Shown here: piece after piece, positions 8,485-17,670 of the stretch
How the letters are laid out: every line of letters begins with the position of its first letter
How positions within the stretch are numbered: position 1 is the stretch's first letter
Assembly (NCBI GenBank): GCA_963773635.1
Contig: CAVZBW010000005.1
Span: forward strand, 1 to 64,000
Length of the DNA stretch: 64,000 bases
Direction of reading: 5' to 3'
Source of the DNA: CAVZBW01 sp963773635
GTDB taxonomy: Bacteria > Actinomycetota > Acidimicrobiia > Acidimicrobiales > RAAP-2
Notes under the pieces: generated by a model
The model's database searches: none
Told to the model about the DNA's origin: nothing
What the model saw: only the letters and a program-made list of their open reading frames with translations
Made by a program: the position numbers and the translations under genes

Positions 8485-10071
8485 GTGAACAGCGTCGGAG
8501 GCTCGTTGCTGGCCTCGTACGAGCCGGGCCCCGGCTACGACGAGTTGGTGGGCGGCGGCCGTTCGCCGCAGGGGATGACCGGTGGGCTCTGGCGTTACCT
8601 GGAGGCCATCGGGATCGACGGACTGGTCGAGCGCCAACAGGCGGCCGACCGCGAGATCCGCAGCATCGGGTCACCTTCCAGACCTACGAGGGCGACGGCC
8701 GTCCTCGACCGACCGTGGCCCTTCGACGTGATCCCCCGGGTGCTGGCCGCCTCGGAGTGGGACCGCGTCGAGCGAGGGCCTCGTCCAGCGGCTTGCGGGC
8801 GCTCAACCTGTTCATCGACGACGTGTACCACGACCAGCGATGCCGTGCGGGCGGGCGTCGTGCCCGGCGGACCTGGTCACGCGGCTCGCCGAACTTCCGG
8901 CCCGAGTGCATGGGCGTCGACCCCGCCGGGCGGGATCTGGGCGCAGATCTGCGGGAGCGACCTGGTGCGCGGCGAGGACGGGACCTTCTACGTGCTGGAG
9001 GACAACCTGCGGGTGCCCTCCGGCGTCTCGTACCTCCTCGAGAACCGGATGGTCGCCAAGCGCGTGTTTCCCGAGCTGTTCCGGTCCTACAGCATCGAGC
9101 CCGTCGGACTCCTACGTCGGCCGGCTCTGCGAGCTCCTGTCGTCGCTCTCGCCCGGTGCCCGGCGACCCCACGATCGTGGTGCTCACCCCGGGCGTCCAC
9201 AACTCGGCCTACTTCGAGCACGCCTTCCTGGCCCAGCAGCTCGGGTATCGAGCTGGTCGAGGGCGGCGACCTGTTGGTGCTGGAGGACGACACCGTCTAC
9301 ATGCGCACCGTGGGGGGCCTCGAGCGAGTGGACGTCATCTACCGTCGGATCGACGAGCTCTATCCTCGATCCCGAGGTGTTCCGGCGAGACTCCCTGATC
9401 GGCGTGCCGGGACTGCATGCGTGCCTGGCGGGCCGGCAGGGTGGCGCTGGCCAACGCCCCCGGTGCCGGCGATCGCCGACGACAAGGCCGTCTACAGCTT
9501 CGTCCCCGAGATCATCCGGTACTTCCTGGCGGAGGAGCCCATCCTGCCCAACGTGCCCACCTGGCGGTGCGGCGACCCCGACGGACTGTCAGCTTCGTGC
9601 TCGGGCACCTCGACTGCCCTGGTGGTCAAGCCGGCCAACGAGTCGGGGGGATACGGCGTCGTCATCGGTCCGACGGCCGGCGCCGAGGCGCTCGCCTTCG
9701 TGGCGAGGCGCATCGAACAGTACCCGCCCAATTGGGTGGCCCAGCCGGTGGTGTCGCTTGTCCACCATGCCCACGCTGTGCGACGGGACGATCGTCCCGC
9801 GCCACGTCGACCTGCGGCCGTTTGCCCTGCTCGGTCCGGAGGGGTCCTACGTGACCCCGGGCGGCTTGACCCGGGTGGCCCAGGTCGAGGGGTCGCTCAT
9901 CGTGAACTCGTCGCAGGGTGGGGGCAGCAAGGACACCTGGATCGTGAGCGCCGGCGCTGGAGCACGAGGATCCCTCGCCCGAAAGATCATCGGGGACTCT
10001 CCCGACGTCCGGCGAGCGTTGACGCGACCCCGCCGACGGCCATGGTCGCGTGCGGCGGGACGGATGGTTGA
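8485..10071 (+). CDS. Circularly permuted ATP-grasp ligase (type 2), many frameshifts
   Basis: Across all three forward frames one can read a nearly complete circularly permuted ATP-grasp protein: YEPGPGYDEL, WPFDVIPRVL, ALNLFIDDVYHDQ, NFRPECMGVDPAG, ICGSDLVRGEDGTFYVLEDN, VVLTPGVHNSAYFEHAFLA, VKPANESGGYGV and DLRPFALLGPEGSYV. The family is predicted to form amide or peptide bonds using ATP. The frame changes about fifteen times between 8665 and 9770, nearly always by one extra base, yet residues are kept; sequencing error is the likeliest cause. It heads an operon with alpha-E and transglutaminase genes. Start (GTG 8485) and end are approximate. Confidence 0.75.
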   Translation: MNSVGGSLLASYEPGPGYDELVGGGRSPQGMTGGLWRYLEAIGIDGLVERQQAADREIRSIGSPSRPTRATAVLDRPWPFDVIPRVLAASEWDRVERGPRPAACGRSTCSSTTCTTTSDAVRAGVVPGGPGHAARRTSGPSAWASTPPGGIWAQICGSDLVRGEDGTFYVLEDNLRVPSGVSYLLENRMVAKRVFPELFRSYSIEPVGLLRRPALRAPVVALARCPATPRSWCSPRASTTRPTSSTPSWPSSSGIELVEGGDLLVLEDDTVYMRTVGGLERVDVIYRRIDELYPRSRGVPARLPDRRAGTACVPGGPAGWRWPTPPVPAIADDKAVYSFVPEIIRYFLAEEPILPNVPTWRCGDPDGLSASCSGTSTALVVKPANESGGYGVVIGPTAGAEALAFVARRIEQYPPNWVAQPVVSLVHHAHAVRRDDRPAPRRPAAVCPARSGGVLRDPGRLDPGGPGRGVAHRELVAGWGQQGHLDRERRRWSTRIPRPKDHRGLSRRPASVDATPPTAMVACGGTDG

Positions 10072-10114
10072 TCGGTGGGGCACGGTGGCGGGCGAGGAGG
10101 AGAGTGAGCGGGGC

Positions 10115-11263
10115 ATGCTGCTGGCACGGATGGCCGACGCCGTCTACTGGGCGGGGCGTTACCTGGAGCGAGCCGAGGACATGGCCCGGATCGTGCAGGT
10201 TCACGGCGAGACCCACATCGACCTGCCCGTGGGGGAGGACGTCGGATGGTGGCCCCTCATCGAGATCGCCGGGCGCCGCCTCGGAGTTCCGGGCGGCGGC
10301 CGCCTCCGGCCGCCCGGCGCCGGCCGAGGGCCAGGTCGTCGAGTTCGTCCTGGCTGACCGGGACAACCCCTCGTCGATCCTTTCGTCGATCTCCGCCGCC
10401 CGGTCCAACCTGCGCAGGGCCCGGCCGGTCGTGCCGAGGGAGGTCTGGGAGCTGTGCAACGAGCTGTGGATGGTCTCCAGTTTGGACGCCCACCACGTGG
10501 GTAACCGTGCCGCGCGGGTGCGCTGGCTACGGAAGGTGGTGGAACGGTGCAGCGCAGATCGGGGGCGTGGTGGAGCACACCATGCGGCGGGACGACGCCC
10601 TGGCGTTCTTCCGCATCGGGCAGCAGCTGGAGCGGGCCGACCTCACGTGCCGCACGCTTGTCGGTCCACGCCGAGGCGGCGCTCCCATCCGACGGCGGCG
10701 ATGTCTACACCGAGGTCCATCAGATGGCACTGCTGCGATCGCTGGCCTGCTATCAGCCGTACCGACGGGTCATGCCGGCCAGGGCCGACGGAGGATCGAT
10801 CCTGCGGTTCCTCCTCCAGGACGAGGCTTCGCCGAGAGCGGTGGGGGCGTGCCTGGCCGAGGTGCGCACCCTGCTCAAGGGGCTCCCCCGCAACGAGCCG
10901 GTCGTGGCGGCCGCGACCGATGCCGCGGTGCGGGTAGGGGACGCCCCCGTCGGGGAGCTCACCCCGCACGCGTTGCGGGTGTTCCTGCTCGAGCTCGAAA
11001 AGGGGATCGCGGACGTCCATGACCACCTGGACACCGTGTACTTCATGCGGGTGCCGCCGCCGACGAAGGCTGTGGCCGGGCGTGCAACCCTCCTGGCGCG
11101 ACCCGTCCGGGCGGGTTCCCCCGCCGCAGGCGCCACGCGGGGCAAGATCGAGCGAGATGGGGGGCCACAAGACCTATCGGGTGATGCACCGCACGACCTA
11201 CGAGTACGACGCACCGGTGCGCTACGCCAGCAACGAGGCGCATCTCACGCCCCGAAACGGTGA
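10115..11263 (+). CDS. Alpha-E domain protein, frameshifted
   Basis: The start MLLARMADAVYWAGRYLERA is the hallmark N-terminus of alpha-E (DUF403) proteins, helical partners of circularly permuted ATP-grasp enzymes. Conserved segments follow in changing frames: NPSSILSSISAARSNLR, REVWELCNELW, FFRIGQQLERADLTCRTL and HQMALLRSLACYQPYRR. Frame changes lie near 10285, 10548 and 10660. The last frame runs to 11263, overlapping the transglutaminase gene by about 100 bases, so another shift near 11100 may set the true end. Its exact role in peptide-bond formation is not known. Confidence 0.75.
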
Positions 11264-12059
11264 TCGTCAGTGGTGTCTCGCGCACGAGATCTCGGTCGAC
11301 CCGGTCCCGAGCAGCCGCAACGAGTGCACGGACCTCTTTGGCAACTCGATGGTCACCTTCGTGGTCGAGGGCGGGTTCCGATCCATGACCGTGACGGCCA
11401 CGAGCGAGGTGGTGGTCGCGAAGCCCGCGGCGTCTCCCTCGGGGCCTCCCTGGGAGTCCGTGGTCAAGCTGCTCGAGATGGACCGTCAGCCTTCGGCCCG
11501 GGAGGCCCGCCGGTTCCGGGCGGCCTCGCGGCTGGTCCCGATCTCCGACACGCTCGCCGAGTATGCGGGGCCCTCGTTTCCCGCCGGCCGGCCCGTGATG
11601 GAGGCGGTGCTCGACCTCGCCGGGCGGATCTACCGGGAGTTTGCCTACGAGCCCGGCTTCACGTCGATCTCGACGCCGCCCGTAGAGGTGTTGGAGCATC
11701 GGCGCGGGGTCTGCCAGGACTTCGCGCACCTGGCCATCGGGTGCCTACGGTCCCTCGGGCTCTCGGCCCGCTACGTCAGCGGCTACATCGAGACCGTCTC
11801 GCCGCCCGACGGTCGCCGGCTCGTGGGCGCGGACGCCTCCCACGCGTGGGTGTCGGTCTTCGTGCCCGGCTGGGGCTGGGTCGACATCGATCCGACCAAC
11901 GACCGGCTGGTCGGGGACGAGCACATCACGACGGCGTGGGGCCGCGATTACTTCGACGTTTCGCCGTTGCGCGGCTCGGTGGACGGTGGCGGCCCGAGCC
12001 ATCGACTGGAGGTGGCCGTCGAGGTGACCCGCCTCGCTCAGGAGCTGGTCGTGGGCTGA
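11157..12059 (+). CDS. Transglutaminase-like cysteine protease family protein
   Basis: About 300 residues: an N-terminal beta-rich bacterial transglutaminase region (YRVMHRTTYEYDAPVRYA) and a transglutaminase core with the catalytic triad visible as Cys in RGVCQDFAHL, His in DASHAWVSVF and Asp in DIDPTND. Members of this group are regularly encoded with circularly permuted ATP-grasp and alpha-E proteins and are predicted to cut or transfer amide bonds in the peptides they make. ATG 11157 begins the conserved domain, just after the end of the alpha-E coding sequence. Confidence 0.88.
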   Translation: MGGHKTYRVMHRTTYEYDAPVRYASNEAHLTPRNGDRQWCLAHEISVDPVPSSRNECTDLFGNSMVTFVVEGGFRSMTVTATSEVVVAKPAASPSGPPWESVVKLLEMDRQPSAREARRFRAASRLVPISDTLAEYAGPSFPAGRPVMEAVLDLAGRIYREFAYEPGFTSISTPPVEVLEHRRGVCQDFAHLAIGCLRSLGLSARYVSGYIETVSPPDGRRLVGADASHAWVSVFVPGWGWVDIDPTNDRLVGDEHITTAWGRDYFDVSPLRGSVDGGGPSHRLEVAVEVTRLAQELVVG

Positions 12060-12081
12060 GCGAGACCGTTTCGGTGTCGCG

Positions 12082-12104
12082 GACCGGCCGTCGGCGCGCC
12101 GGTC
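12082..12104. terminator. Possible bidirectional hairpin between convergent genes
   Basis: GACCGGC (12082-12088) pairs with GCCGGTC (12098-12104) between the convergent transglutaminase and C45 hydrolase genes. There is no T run, so termination is only suggested by position and symmetry. Confidence 0.3.
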
Positions 12105-13392
12105 AGCCGTTCAGTCCGAAGCTGAGGTACTCGCTACGCCGCTCGACCACCCTTCCGTTCGCGTCCGGCGACTCCCCGAGGTAGAAGCTGATCTCGACTG
12201 ACCGCCCGGCCTGGTCGTAGAGGCTGTGCCAGAGGGTCCTGGCATCGACGGCGGCGGCCACGCCAAGACCTTGGGGCTCGGCGGCCAGGTTCTCGAGCAT
12301 CCTGCGGACGTTGACGCAGGCGTTGGTCTCGACCAGGTCGTCCCGCGTGAGGGGGCCGGCTTGCCTGCCGAGGCGACGGGCCATCTCCTGATAGCGCCAG
12401 AGGGCGTTGGTCTCGAGGGTGAGCGGCACGTCGGGCGAGGACTCCAGGTTGGGGTGCTCGGAGAGCTGGAAGTTCGTCACCAGCTGAGGCCGGCCCTGGC
12501 CCCGTACCACATGCTGGACGTTGCGGCCGGTCGAGTTCTGGTAGACGAAAGAATCACCGGCCTCGTCCGCGACGAGGTAGTGGCACGGGATGGCGAGGTA
12601 GTACTGCTTGACGCCGAGGAGGGCGGCACGGGCCTCTGCGGCAGTGGCGCAGGTGTCCAGCACCCAACGCATTACCTGGAGCTCGTGGAGGCCGGTGATT
12701 CGAGGTGGTCCGAGGTGCGGCTCATAGTGTGGGCCGAGGGACCCCATGGCGTCCTCGTCGGCCATGATCGAGACGACCAGGCCCGCGCTGTTGATGCCGT
12801 CGAGGGTCCCGGACACGCAGTCAAAGGCCTGAATGGCCACCGAGGCGTATCCACCGTCGTCCGGATACCACTCCATGACATAGGGCTCCGCCACCACGGG
12901 CGTGGCTCCGGGTGGTCCGGGCATCGTGCCCCCCGACAGGAGGTCGGCCAGGGTGCCCGTTGAAAAGTCGTAGTTGCGGCTGAGCCAGCCGGTGCCGGTC
13001 GCGGCCGCAGAGGGCGGGCAGTAGACGACCGAGCAGCCCGTGGCCGGCCCCGGCCCGCCCGACTGGTTCGGCCCGCCCGGCTGGTTGGGCAGGTCCATGT
13101 GGTAGCGCAGGGCGCTCAGGTCGTAGCGATCGTCCTGGGCATCCACGCCGAAGGCCTCGGCGATGCCGCAGACCCGCTGCCAATGGATCGCGTAGTGGGT
13201 CTGGAAGTAGGCGCGGCGTGCCCCGACGAAGAGCGGATCGGCGTCGTAGTCCGACGCCGTCCGGCCGTACCGATCGCGGACCAACTCGCCGAGCGCTCTG
13301 CCGATGTCGTGGTTCGAGCCGCGGAGGCGGAGGTGTCGGACGCTCGGAAAGTCGTCGGGGCCACCAAAGTACGTGCGTTCATCCCGGTCCAT
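12103..13392 (-). CDS. C45-type NTN hydrolase / acyltransferase
   Basis: About 429 residues with features of the C45 acyl-transferase (AAT-like) N-terminal-nucleophile family. The predicted nucleophile is Cys120 in PATGCSVVY, which would be exposed by self-cleavage after Gly119; NYDFSTG follows as in linear amide C-N hydrolases, then DGINSAGLVVSIM. Known members cleave or transfer acyl-amide bonds. A glycine/proline/asparagine-rich insert (NQPGGPNQSGGPGP) stands just before the nucleophile. ATG 13392 overlaps the end of pncB; a longer frame reaches 13461 but lies inside pncB. It faces the ATP-grasp operon. Confidence 0.78.
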   Translation of the reverse strand: MDRDERTYFGGPDDFPSVRHLRLRGSNHDIGRALGELVRDRYGRTASDYDADPLFVGARRAYFQTHYAIHWQRVCGIAEAFGVDAQDDRYDLSALRYHMDLPNQPGGPNQSGGPGPATGCSVVYCPPSAAATGTGWLSRNYDFSTGTLADLLSGGTMPGPPGATPVVAEPYVMEWYPDDGGYASVAIQAFDCVSGTLDGINSAGLVVSIMADEDAMGSLGPHYEPHLGPPRITGLHELQVMRWVLDTCATAAEARAALLGVKQYYLAIPCHYLVADEAGDSFVYQNSTGRNVQHVVRGQGRPQLVTNFQLSEHPNLESSPDVPLTLETNALWRYQEMARRLGRQAGPLTRDDLVETNACVNVRRMLENLAAEPQGLGVAAAVDARTLWHSLYDQAGRSVEISFYLGESPDANGRVVERRSEYLSFGLNG

Positions 13393-14765
13393 GAGCCTCA
13401 CCACTCCGTTTCCTCGGCGGCGAGCCACCAGCGCCTGCGGCGACGGCTTGGTCGAGGGCATGGAGGCGCTCGGAGACGTCCACCCGTGGTGGGACGGGTC
13501 GGTGGAGGTGGCACGCGCCGGGCGGTAGGTCCGAGACGTCGCGCTCGAGGCGGCGGCGCGCCACCTCGAGGCTGTCGGCCGGTGCGATCCGGACGCCCGC
13601 CCGCATGACGGGCACCAGCAGCGGATCGGTGTCGGACGAAGGGGTGCCGGGCGGGGGTGCGTCGGAGCGGACGTCGAGGAGGTCCGCCTCTATCGGCGAG
13701 CGGCGCCACACCTGTTTGGGGCCCGGCAGCGTCGCCTTGCCGCTCGAGAGCTTCACCACCGGGCGTCCGCCCACGGACACGAGCTTGTACACGGTATCGA
13801 GGTAGGGGGCGTCGGCCGAGACGCCCATCCGGGTGCCGATGCCCGCCCCGTCGATGGGCGCGCCGGCGCTGGGTCATGGCCTCGAGGTCGTACTCGTCCA
13901 GTCCACCGCTGACGAAGATCCCGACGTCGTGCAGCCCCGCCCCGTCCAGGATCGCCCTGCTCTTTCTTGCCAGGTCCGCCAGGTCGCCGCTGTCGATCCG
14001 GATGGCCAGCCGGCTCGGCCCGCGTTGCTCGCCGCGGAGCTCGTGGACGAGGGAGACGGCCCGACGCACGCCCTCGAGCGTGTCGTAGGTGTCGACCAGC
14101 AGGGTGGCGCGATCGGGGAAGTCCTCGACAAAGGCCCGGAGCGCTTCGACCTCGGACGGGAAGGCCTGCACGTAGGAGTGGGCCATCGTGCCGGCCGCGC
14201 GGAGCCCGTAGCGGCGGGCCGCCTCGACGTTGCTCGTGGCGGCGAAGCCGGCGATGGCGGACGAGCGCGCCACGCCTCTCCCGGCGTCGGTGCCCTGCGT
14301 GCGGCGCAGCGCAAAGTCGACGAGCGGCACGTCGCCCGCCGCGAGCCGGCACCGCAGCGCCTTGGTGGCGACCGCCGTCTGGAAGGTGATCTGGTTGAGC
14401 AGGTAGGTCTCGACCAGCTGGGCCTCGGGGAGCGGTCCGGTGACCTCGAGGAGGGGCTCTTCGGCGAGGACCACCCGGCCCTCGGGCACGGCGTGGACGT
14501 CGCCGGTGAAGCGCAGCGAGGCGAACCGCTCGACGTCTTGGGCGCTGAAGCCGTGCGATCGGAGCCAGGCCAGGTCCTCGGCCTCGAAGGCCAGGGTCTC
14601 GAGATAGTCGAGGCAATCCTCGAGCCCGGCTGCGACGAGAAAGCCGCGGCTCGGCGGCAGGTCCCTCACGAAGAGGCTGAACGTGGCGTCCTCGGTCATG
14701 CCCCGGCGGAGGTAACTCGCGGTCATGTTGAGCTCGTAGAGGTCCGTGACGAGGGCCGTGCCCGT
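13379..14765 (-). CDS. pncB: Nicotinate phosphoribosyltransferase, one frameshift
   Basis: Residues TDLYELNMTASYLRRG, FALRRTQGTDAGRGVARSS, GTMAHSYVQAF and AIRIDSGDLADLARKSR are typical of nicotinate phosphoribosyltransferase, which makes nicotinate mononucleotide for NAD salvage. The frame changes near 13850 (after GGLDEYDLEAM), then continues as MGVSADAPYLDTVYKLV. The 5' end is unclear: conserved sequence reaches back to about 14755 without an ATG or GTG (first in-frame ATG 14726). It overlaps or abuts nadE, giving a two-gene NAD unit, and its stop overlaps the start of the C45 gene. Confidence 0.85.
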
Positions 14766-14766
14766 G

Positions 14767-16845
14767 TCAGCCTCCGTCCGTGGGGGGGACGCTGGCCGAG
14801 AGCTCCTCGAGCCACGCCCTCGCGCTGGCGTCGCTCGGGGCTCTCCAGTCGCCGCGGGGCGACAGCGAGCCCCCGGACCCGACCTTGGGCGCGTTGGGGA
14901 GGGTCGACCGCTTGAACTGGCTCGTCTGGACGAAGCGCCGAAGGAAGTCGCCGAGGCGCATCGTGATCGCCGCGAGGTCGTACTCGTGCCGGTCCTCGGA
15001 GGCGACGCCGTCGGGCCACCCGCCCCGCTCGACGTCGCCCCAGGCGCAGAGCGCCAGGTACGCGACCCTGCTCGGGCGGTAGCCGTAGCGGAGGAGGTAG
15101 TAGAGGAAGAAGTCGGCGAGCTCGTAAGGGCCGACCGTCGCCTCAGAGCTCTGGGCCGGCAGCGTGGCGTCGGGATCTTGGGAGGGGATGAGCTCGGGGG
15201 AGATCTCCGTGGCCAGGATGGATCGCAAGGCGTCCTCGGCCTCCCGCCCGAGGCGCGCCGTCTCCAGGGTCCACTCGATGAGGTAGCGGATGAGGGTCTT
15301 TGGCACGGAGGCGTTGACCGAGTAATGGGCCATGTGGTCCCCGACCCCAAAGGTGCACCACCCGAGCGCCAGCTCGCTCAGGTCGCCCGTGCCGACGACC
15401 AGCGCCTGGTGGTAGTTGGCGAGGCGGAAGAGATGGGAGGTGCGGTCGCCGGCCTGGACGTTCTCGTAGGTGACGTCGTAGACGGGCTCCCCGCGGGCGG
15501 CCGGATGCTGGAGGTCCTCGAGCATCTGGCGGGCCGAGGGCCGAATGTCGATCTCCTGGCGGTGCACGCCGAGGGCGGACATGAGGCGACGGGCGTTGCC
15601 GAGCGTGTGCTCGGTCGTGGCGAAGCCGGGCATGGTCACCCCGAGCACGTGGGTGCGTGGGAGGCCGATGCGATCCATGGCCTCGGCGGCGACGATGAGC
15701 GCATGGGTGGAGTCGAGTCCACCGGAGACCCCGATCACCACCTTGTCCACACCGGTCGCCTCCAACCGGTTGGCGAGCCCCTCCACCTGGATGTGGATGA
15801 CCTCCGCGCAGCGATCGTGTCGGGTGTGGGGATCCGCCGGCACGTACGGGAACCGAGGGATGGGTCGGCCGAGCTTCACCGGGTGCGGGGGTCGCTCGAG
15901 CGGGAGCTCGAGGCTCCTCCAGGAACCCAGGCGAGCCCGGTGGTCGCCGGCGTTGTCGGTGAAGCTGGTCATCCGCAGCCGGTCGGCGGCGAGGCGAGCG
16001 AGGTCCACGTCGGCCACCAGGAGCTGCGGCTGCGCGGCGAAGCGCTCCGCCTCGGCGAGGAGGTCGCCGTTCTCGTAGATCAGCGCGTGGCCGTCCCATG
16101 CGAGGTCGGTGGTCGATTCTCCTGTGCCCGACGCGGTGTAGAGGTAGGCGGCCATGCAGCGAGCCGACTGGGAGGCGCAGAGCAGTCGCCGGTAGTCCCC
16201 CTTGGCCACGAGCGCATTGGAGGCGGAGAGGTTGACGAGGACGGTGGCGCCCGCCAGCGCCGCGTAGCTGCTCGGCGGTGCCGGCACCCAGACGTCCTCG
16301 CAGATCTCGAGATGGAGCGTCAGACCCTCGATCTCGGGGACCGCGAAGAGGAGATCGGACCCAAACGGCACGCGTTGTCCGAAGAGGGACATCTCGGGGG
16401 TCGTGGCGTCGCGGGCCGCCGAGAATTGTCTCTTCTCGTAGAACTCCCGGTAGTTGGGCAGGTAGCTCTTGGGGACCACCCCGATGGGAGTCCCGCGGTG
16501 GACGACCACCGCGCAGTTGAAGAGTCGCCCGGACACCACAAGGGGTGCGCCCACCACCAGGGCGCACCGCAGGTCGGCGCTTGCCCGCACCACTCGGTGG
16601 AGCCCGTCGACGACGGCGTCGAGCAAGGCGCTCTGGTGGAATAGGTCGTCCGCGCTGTAGGAGGAAAGCCCGAGCTCGGGGAAGGCGACCACGAGGGCGT
16701 CCTGTTCGTCGGCGCGGCGAGCCAGGTCCAAGGTGGCGTCGACGTTGGCCTCGGGATCGGCCACCCGCACGTGGGGCACGCCCACGGCCACGCGGACGAA
16801 GCCGTGTCGGTACAGCGAGTCCCACTGGTTCAGGTCGATCGTCAT
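14767..16845 (-). CDS. nadE: Glutamine-dependent NAD+ synthetase
   Basis: A 692-residue two-domain enzyme of the length of the Mycobacterium form. The N-terminal glutaminase has the nitrilase triad: Glu57 (FPELGLSSYSADDL), Lys126 (VPKSYLPNYREF) and Cys182 (EICEDVWVPAP). The C-terminal ammonia-dependent synthetase carries the ATP pyrophosphatase motif SGGLDST at about 374-380. It converts nicotinate adenine dinucleotide to NAD+ using glutamine nitrogen. It lies upstream of pncB on the same strand, consistent with shared NAD metabolism. Confidence 0.95.
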   Translation of the reverse strand: MTIDLNQWDSLYRHGFVRVAVGVPHVRVADPEANVDATLDLARRADEQDALVVAFPELGLSSYSADDLFHQSALLDAVVDGLHRVVRASADLRCALVVGAPLVVSGRLFNCAVVVHRGTPIGVVPKSYLPNYREFYEKRQFSAARDATTPEMSLFGQRVPFGSDLLFAVPEIEGLTLHLEICEDVWVPAPPSSYAALAGATVLVNLSASNALVAKGDYRRLLCASQSARCMAAYLYTASGTGESTTDLAWDGHALIYENGDLLAEAERFAAQPQLLVADVDLARLAADRLRMTSFTDNAGDHRARLGSWRSLELPLERPPHPVKLGRPIPRFPYVPADPHTRHDRCAEVIHIQVEGLANRLEATGVDKVVIGVSGGLDSTHALIVAAEAMDRIGLPRTHVLGVTMPGFATTEHTLGNARRLMSALGVHRQEIDIRPSARQMLEDLQHPAARGEPVYDVTYENVQAGDRTSHLFRLANYHQALVVGTGDLSELALGWCTFGVGDHMAHYSVNASVPKTLIRYLIEWTLETARLGREAEDALRSILATEISPELIPSQDPDATLPAQSSEATVGPYELADFFLYYLLRYGYRPSRVAYLALCAWGDVERGGWPDGVASEDRHEYDLAAITMRLGDFLRRFVQTSQFKRSTLPNAPKVGSGGSLSPRGDWRAPSDASARAWLEELSASVPPTDGG

Positions 16846-16947
16846 GCCGAGTTGAGGCTAATAGTCGCTGCGCCGCCGCGAGGGACGTTGGTCCCTGCCG
16901 GAGCGGTGCACGGTCCTCGTACCCTGGCTGCAGGAGGCGAGACCGAG

Positions 16948-17217
16948 ATGAACGAGACACACGACACGAGCCACGACGAGCGGCAAATGGAGAGCGAGCA
17001 GGTCGAAGGTGCGGCTCATGACGGCACCTGCACCCGTTGCGGGTCCAACGGGCACCTTCGCCATGGACTTTGCTCGGTCTGCCGCGCCGAAGTCCGGGCG
17101 GCACGAAAGACGCCGCCGGGGTCTCACGCCGAGCCCCACGAGAGCCGGCCACCGGCTCCCCCTCGGCCAGACGTGGAGCCGCTGCACAGTCCACCGTGGC
17201 GCCGACGGGGGGCCTGA
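16948..17217 (+). CDS. Small zinc-ribbon-like protein
   Basis: An 89-residue protein with an acidic, histidine-containing N-terminus, a zinc-ribbon core with two CxxC pairs (CTRCGSNGHLRHGLCSVC) and a proline-rich basic tail. ATG 16948 has a GGAGG about ten bases upstream. It is divergent from nadE. Function unknown; nucleic-acid or protein binding is only suggested by the zinc ribbon. Confidence 0.6.
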   Translation: MNETHDTSHDERQMESEQVEGAAHDGTCTRCGSNGHLRHGLCSVCRAEVRAARKTPPGSHAEPHESRPPAPPRPDVEPLHSPPWRRRGA

Positions 17218-17243
17218 GCGCGCAGTCACGATGGACGCGAGAA

Positions 17244-17282
17244 AGCGCCCGCCCCACCGGGGTAACCGGGGGTCCGGGCGCT
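17244..17282 (+). terminator. Probable terminator after the zinc-ribbon gene
   Basis: AGCGCCCG (17244-17251) and CGGGCGCT (17275-17282) form an eight-base stem enclosing a GC-rich inner region, 26 bases after the stop codon; a weak T-containing stretch (TCTGATTGTT) follows. Confidence 0.5.
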
Positions 17283-17299
17283 CGGTCTGATTGTTCTCC

Positions 17300-17658
17300 G
17301 ACCGAGCCAGACAAAGGGAAGTGGCCCCAACAGATCCTTAGGGGACCTTTGCCCCAGCACCGCCTTGCTCACCAAGCCAAAGCCGCATGCCTACTCTCGC
17401 GGGGCCGATCGTCTACTCCGTCAATCCCCTTTGCCTGGCCCTTTCGGACAAGTGAAAGTTTCTCTGATCACACCACATCAACCTCCTCTCGGATCTTCCT
17501 CTCCGAACCTCTTTTCGCATTCACTTAATTCAACAGCAAAGTGCGCCAAGTTGTTCCCTGGTGCCCATGATGAGAAGCACAGAAGTCCAGGTGAGGATGA
17601 CCGGTGTGAGATACTGCCGTCTTTGATCAGCCTCCTCGACCAAGGCGGTCGGGGGTAG
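17300..17658. other. Non-coding, pyrimidine-rich, lower-GC stretch
   Basis: About 360 bases without a convincing gene. Base composition is visibly less GC-rich and pyrimidine-rich on the plus strand compared with both flanks. No known riboswitch class was recognised. It is the leader region of the secreted NTF2-like gene. Confidence 0.5.
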
Positions 17659-17670
17659 ATGGGAGGACCC

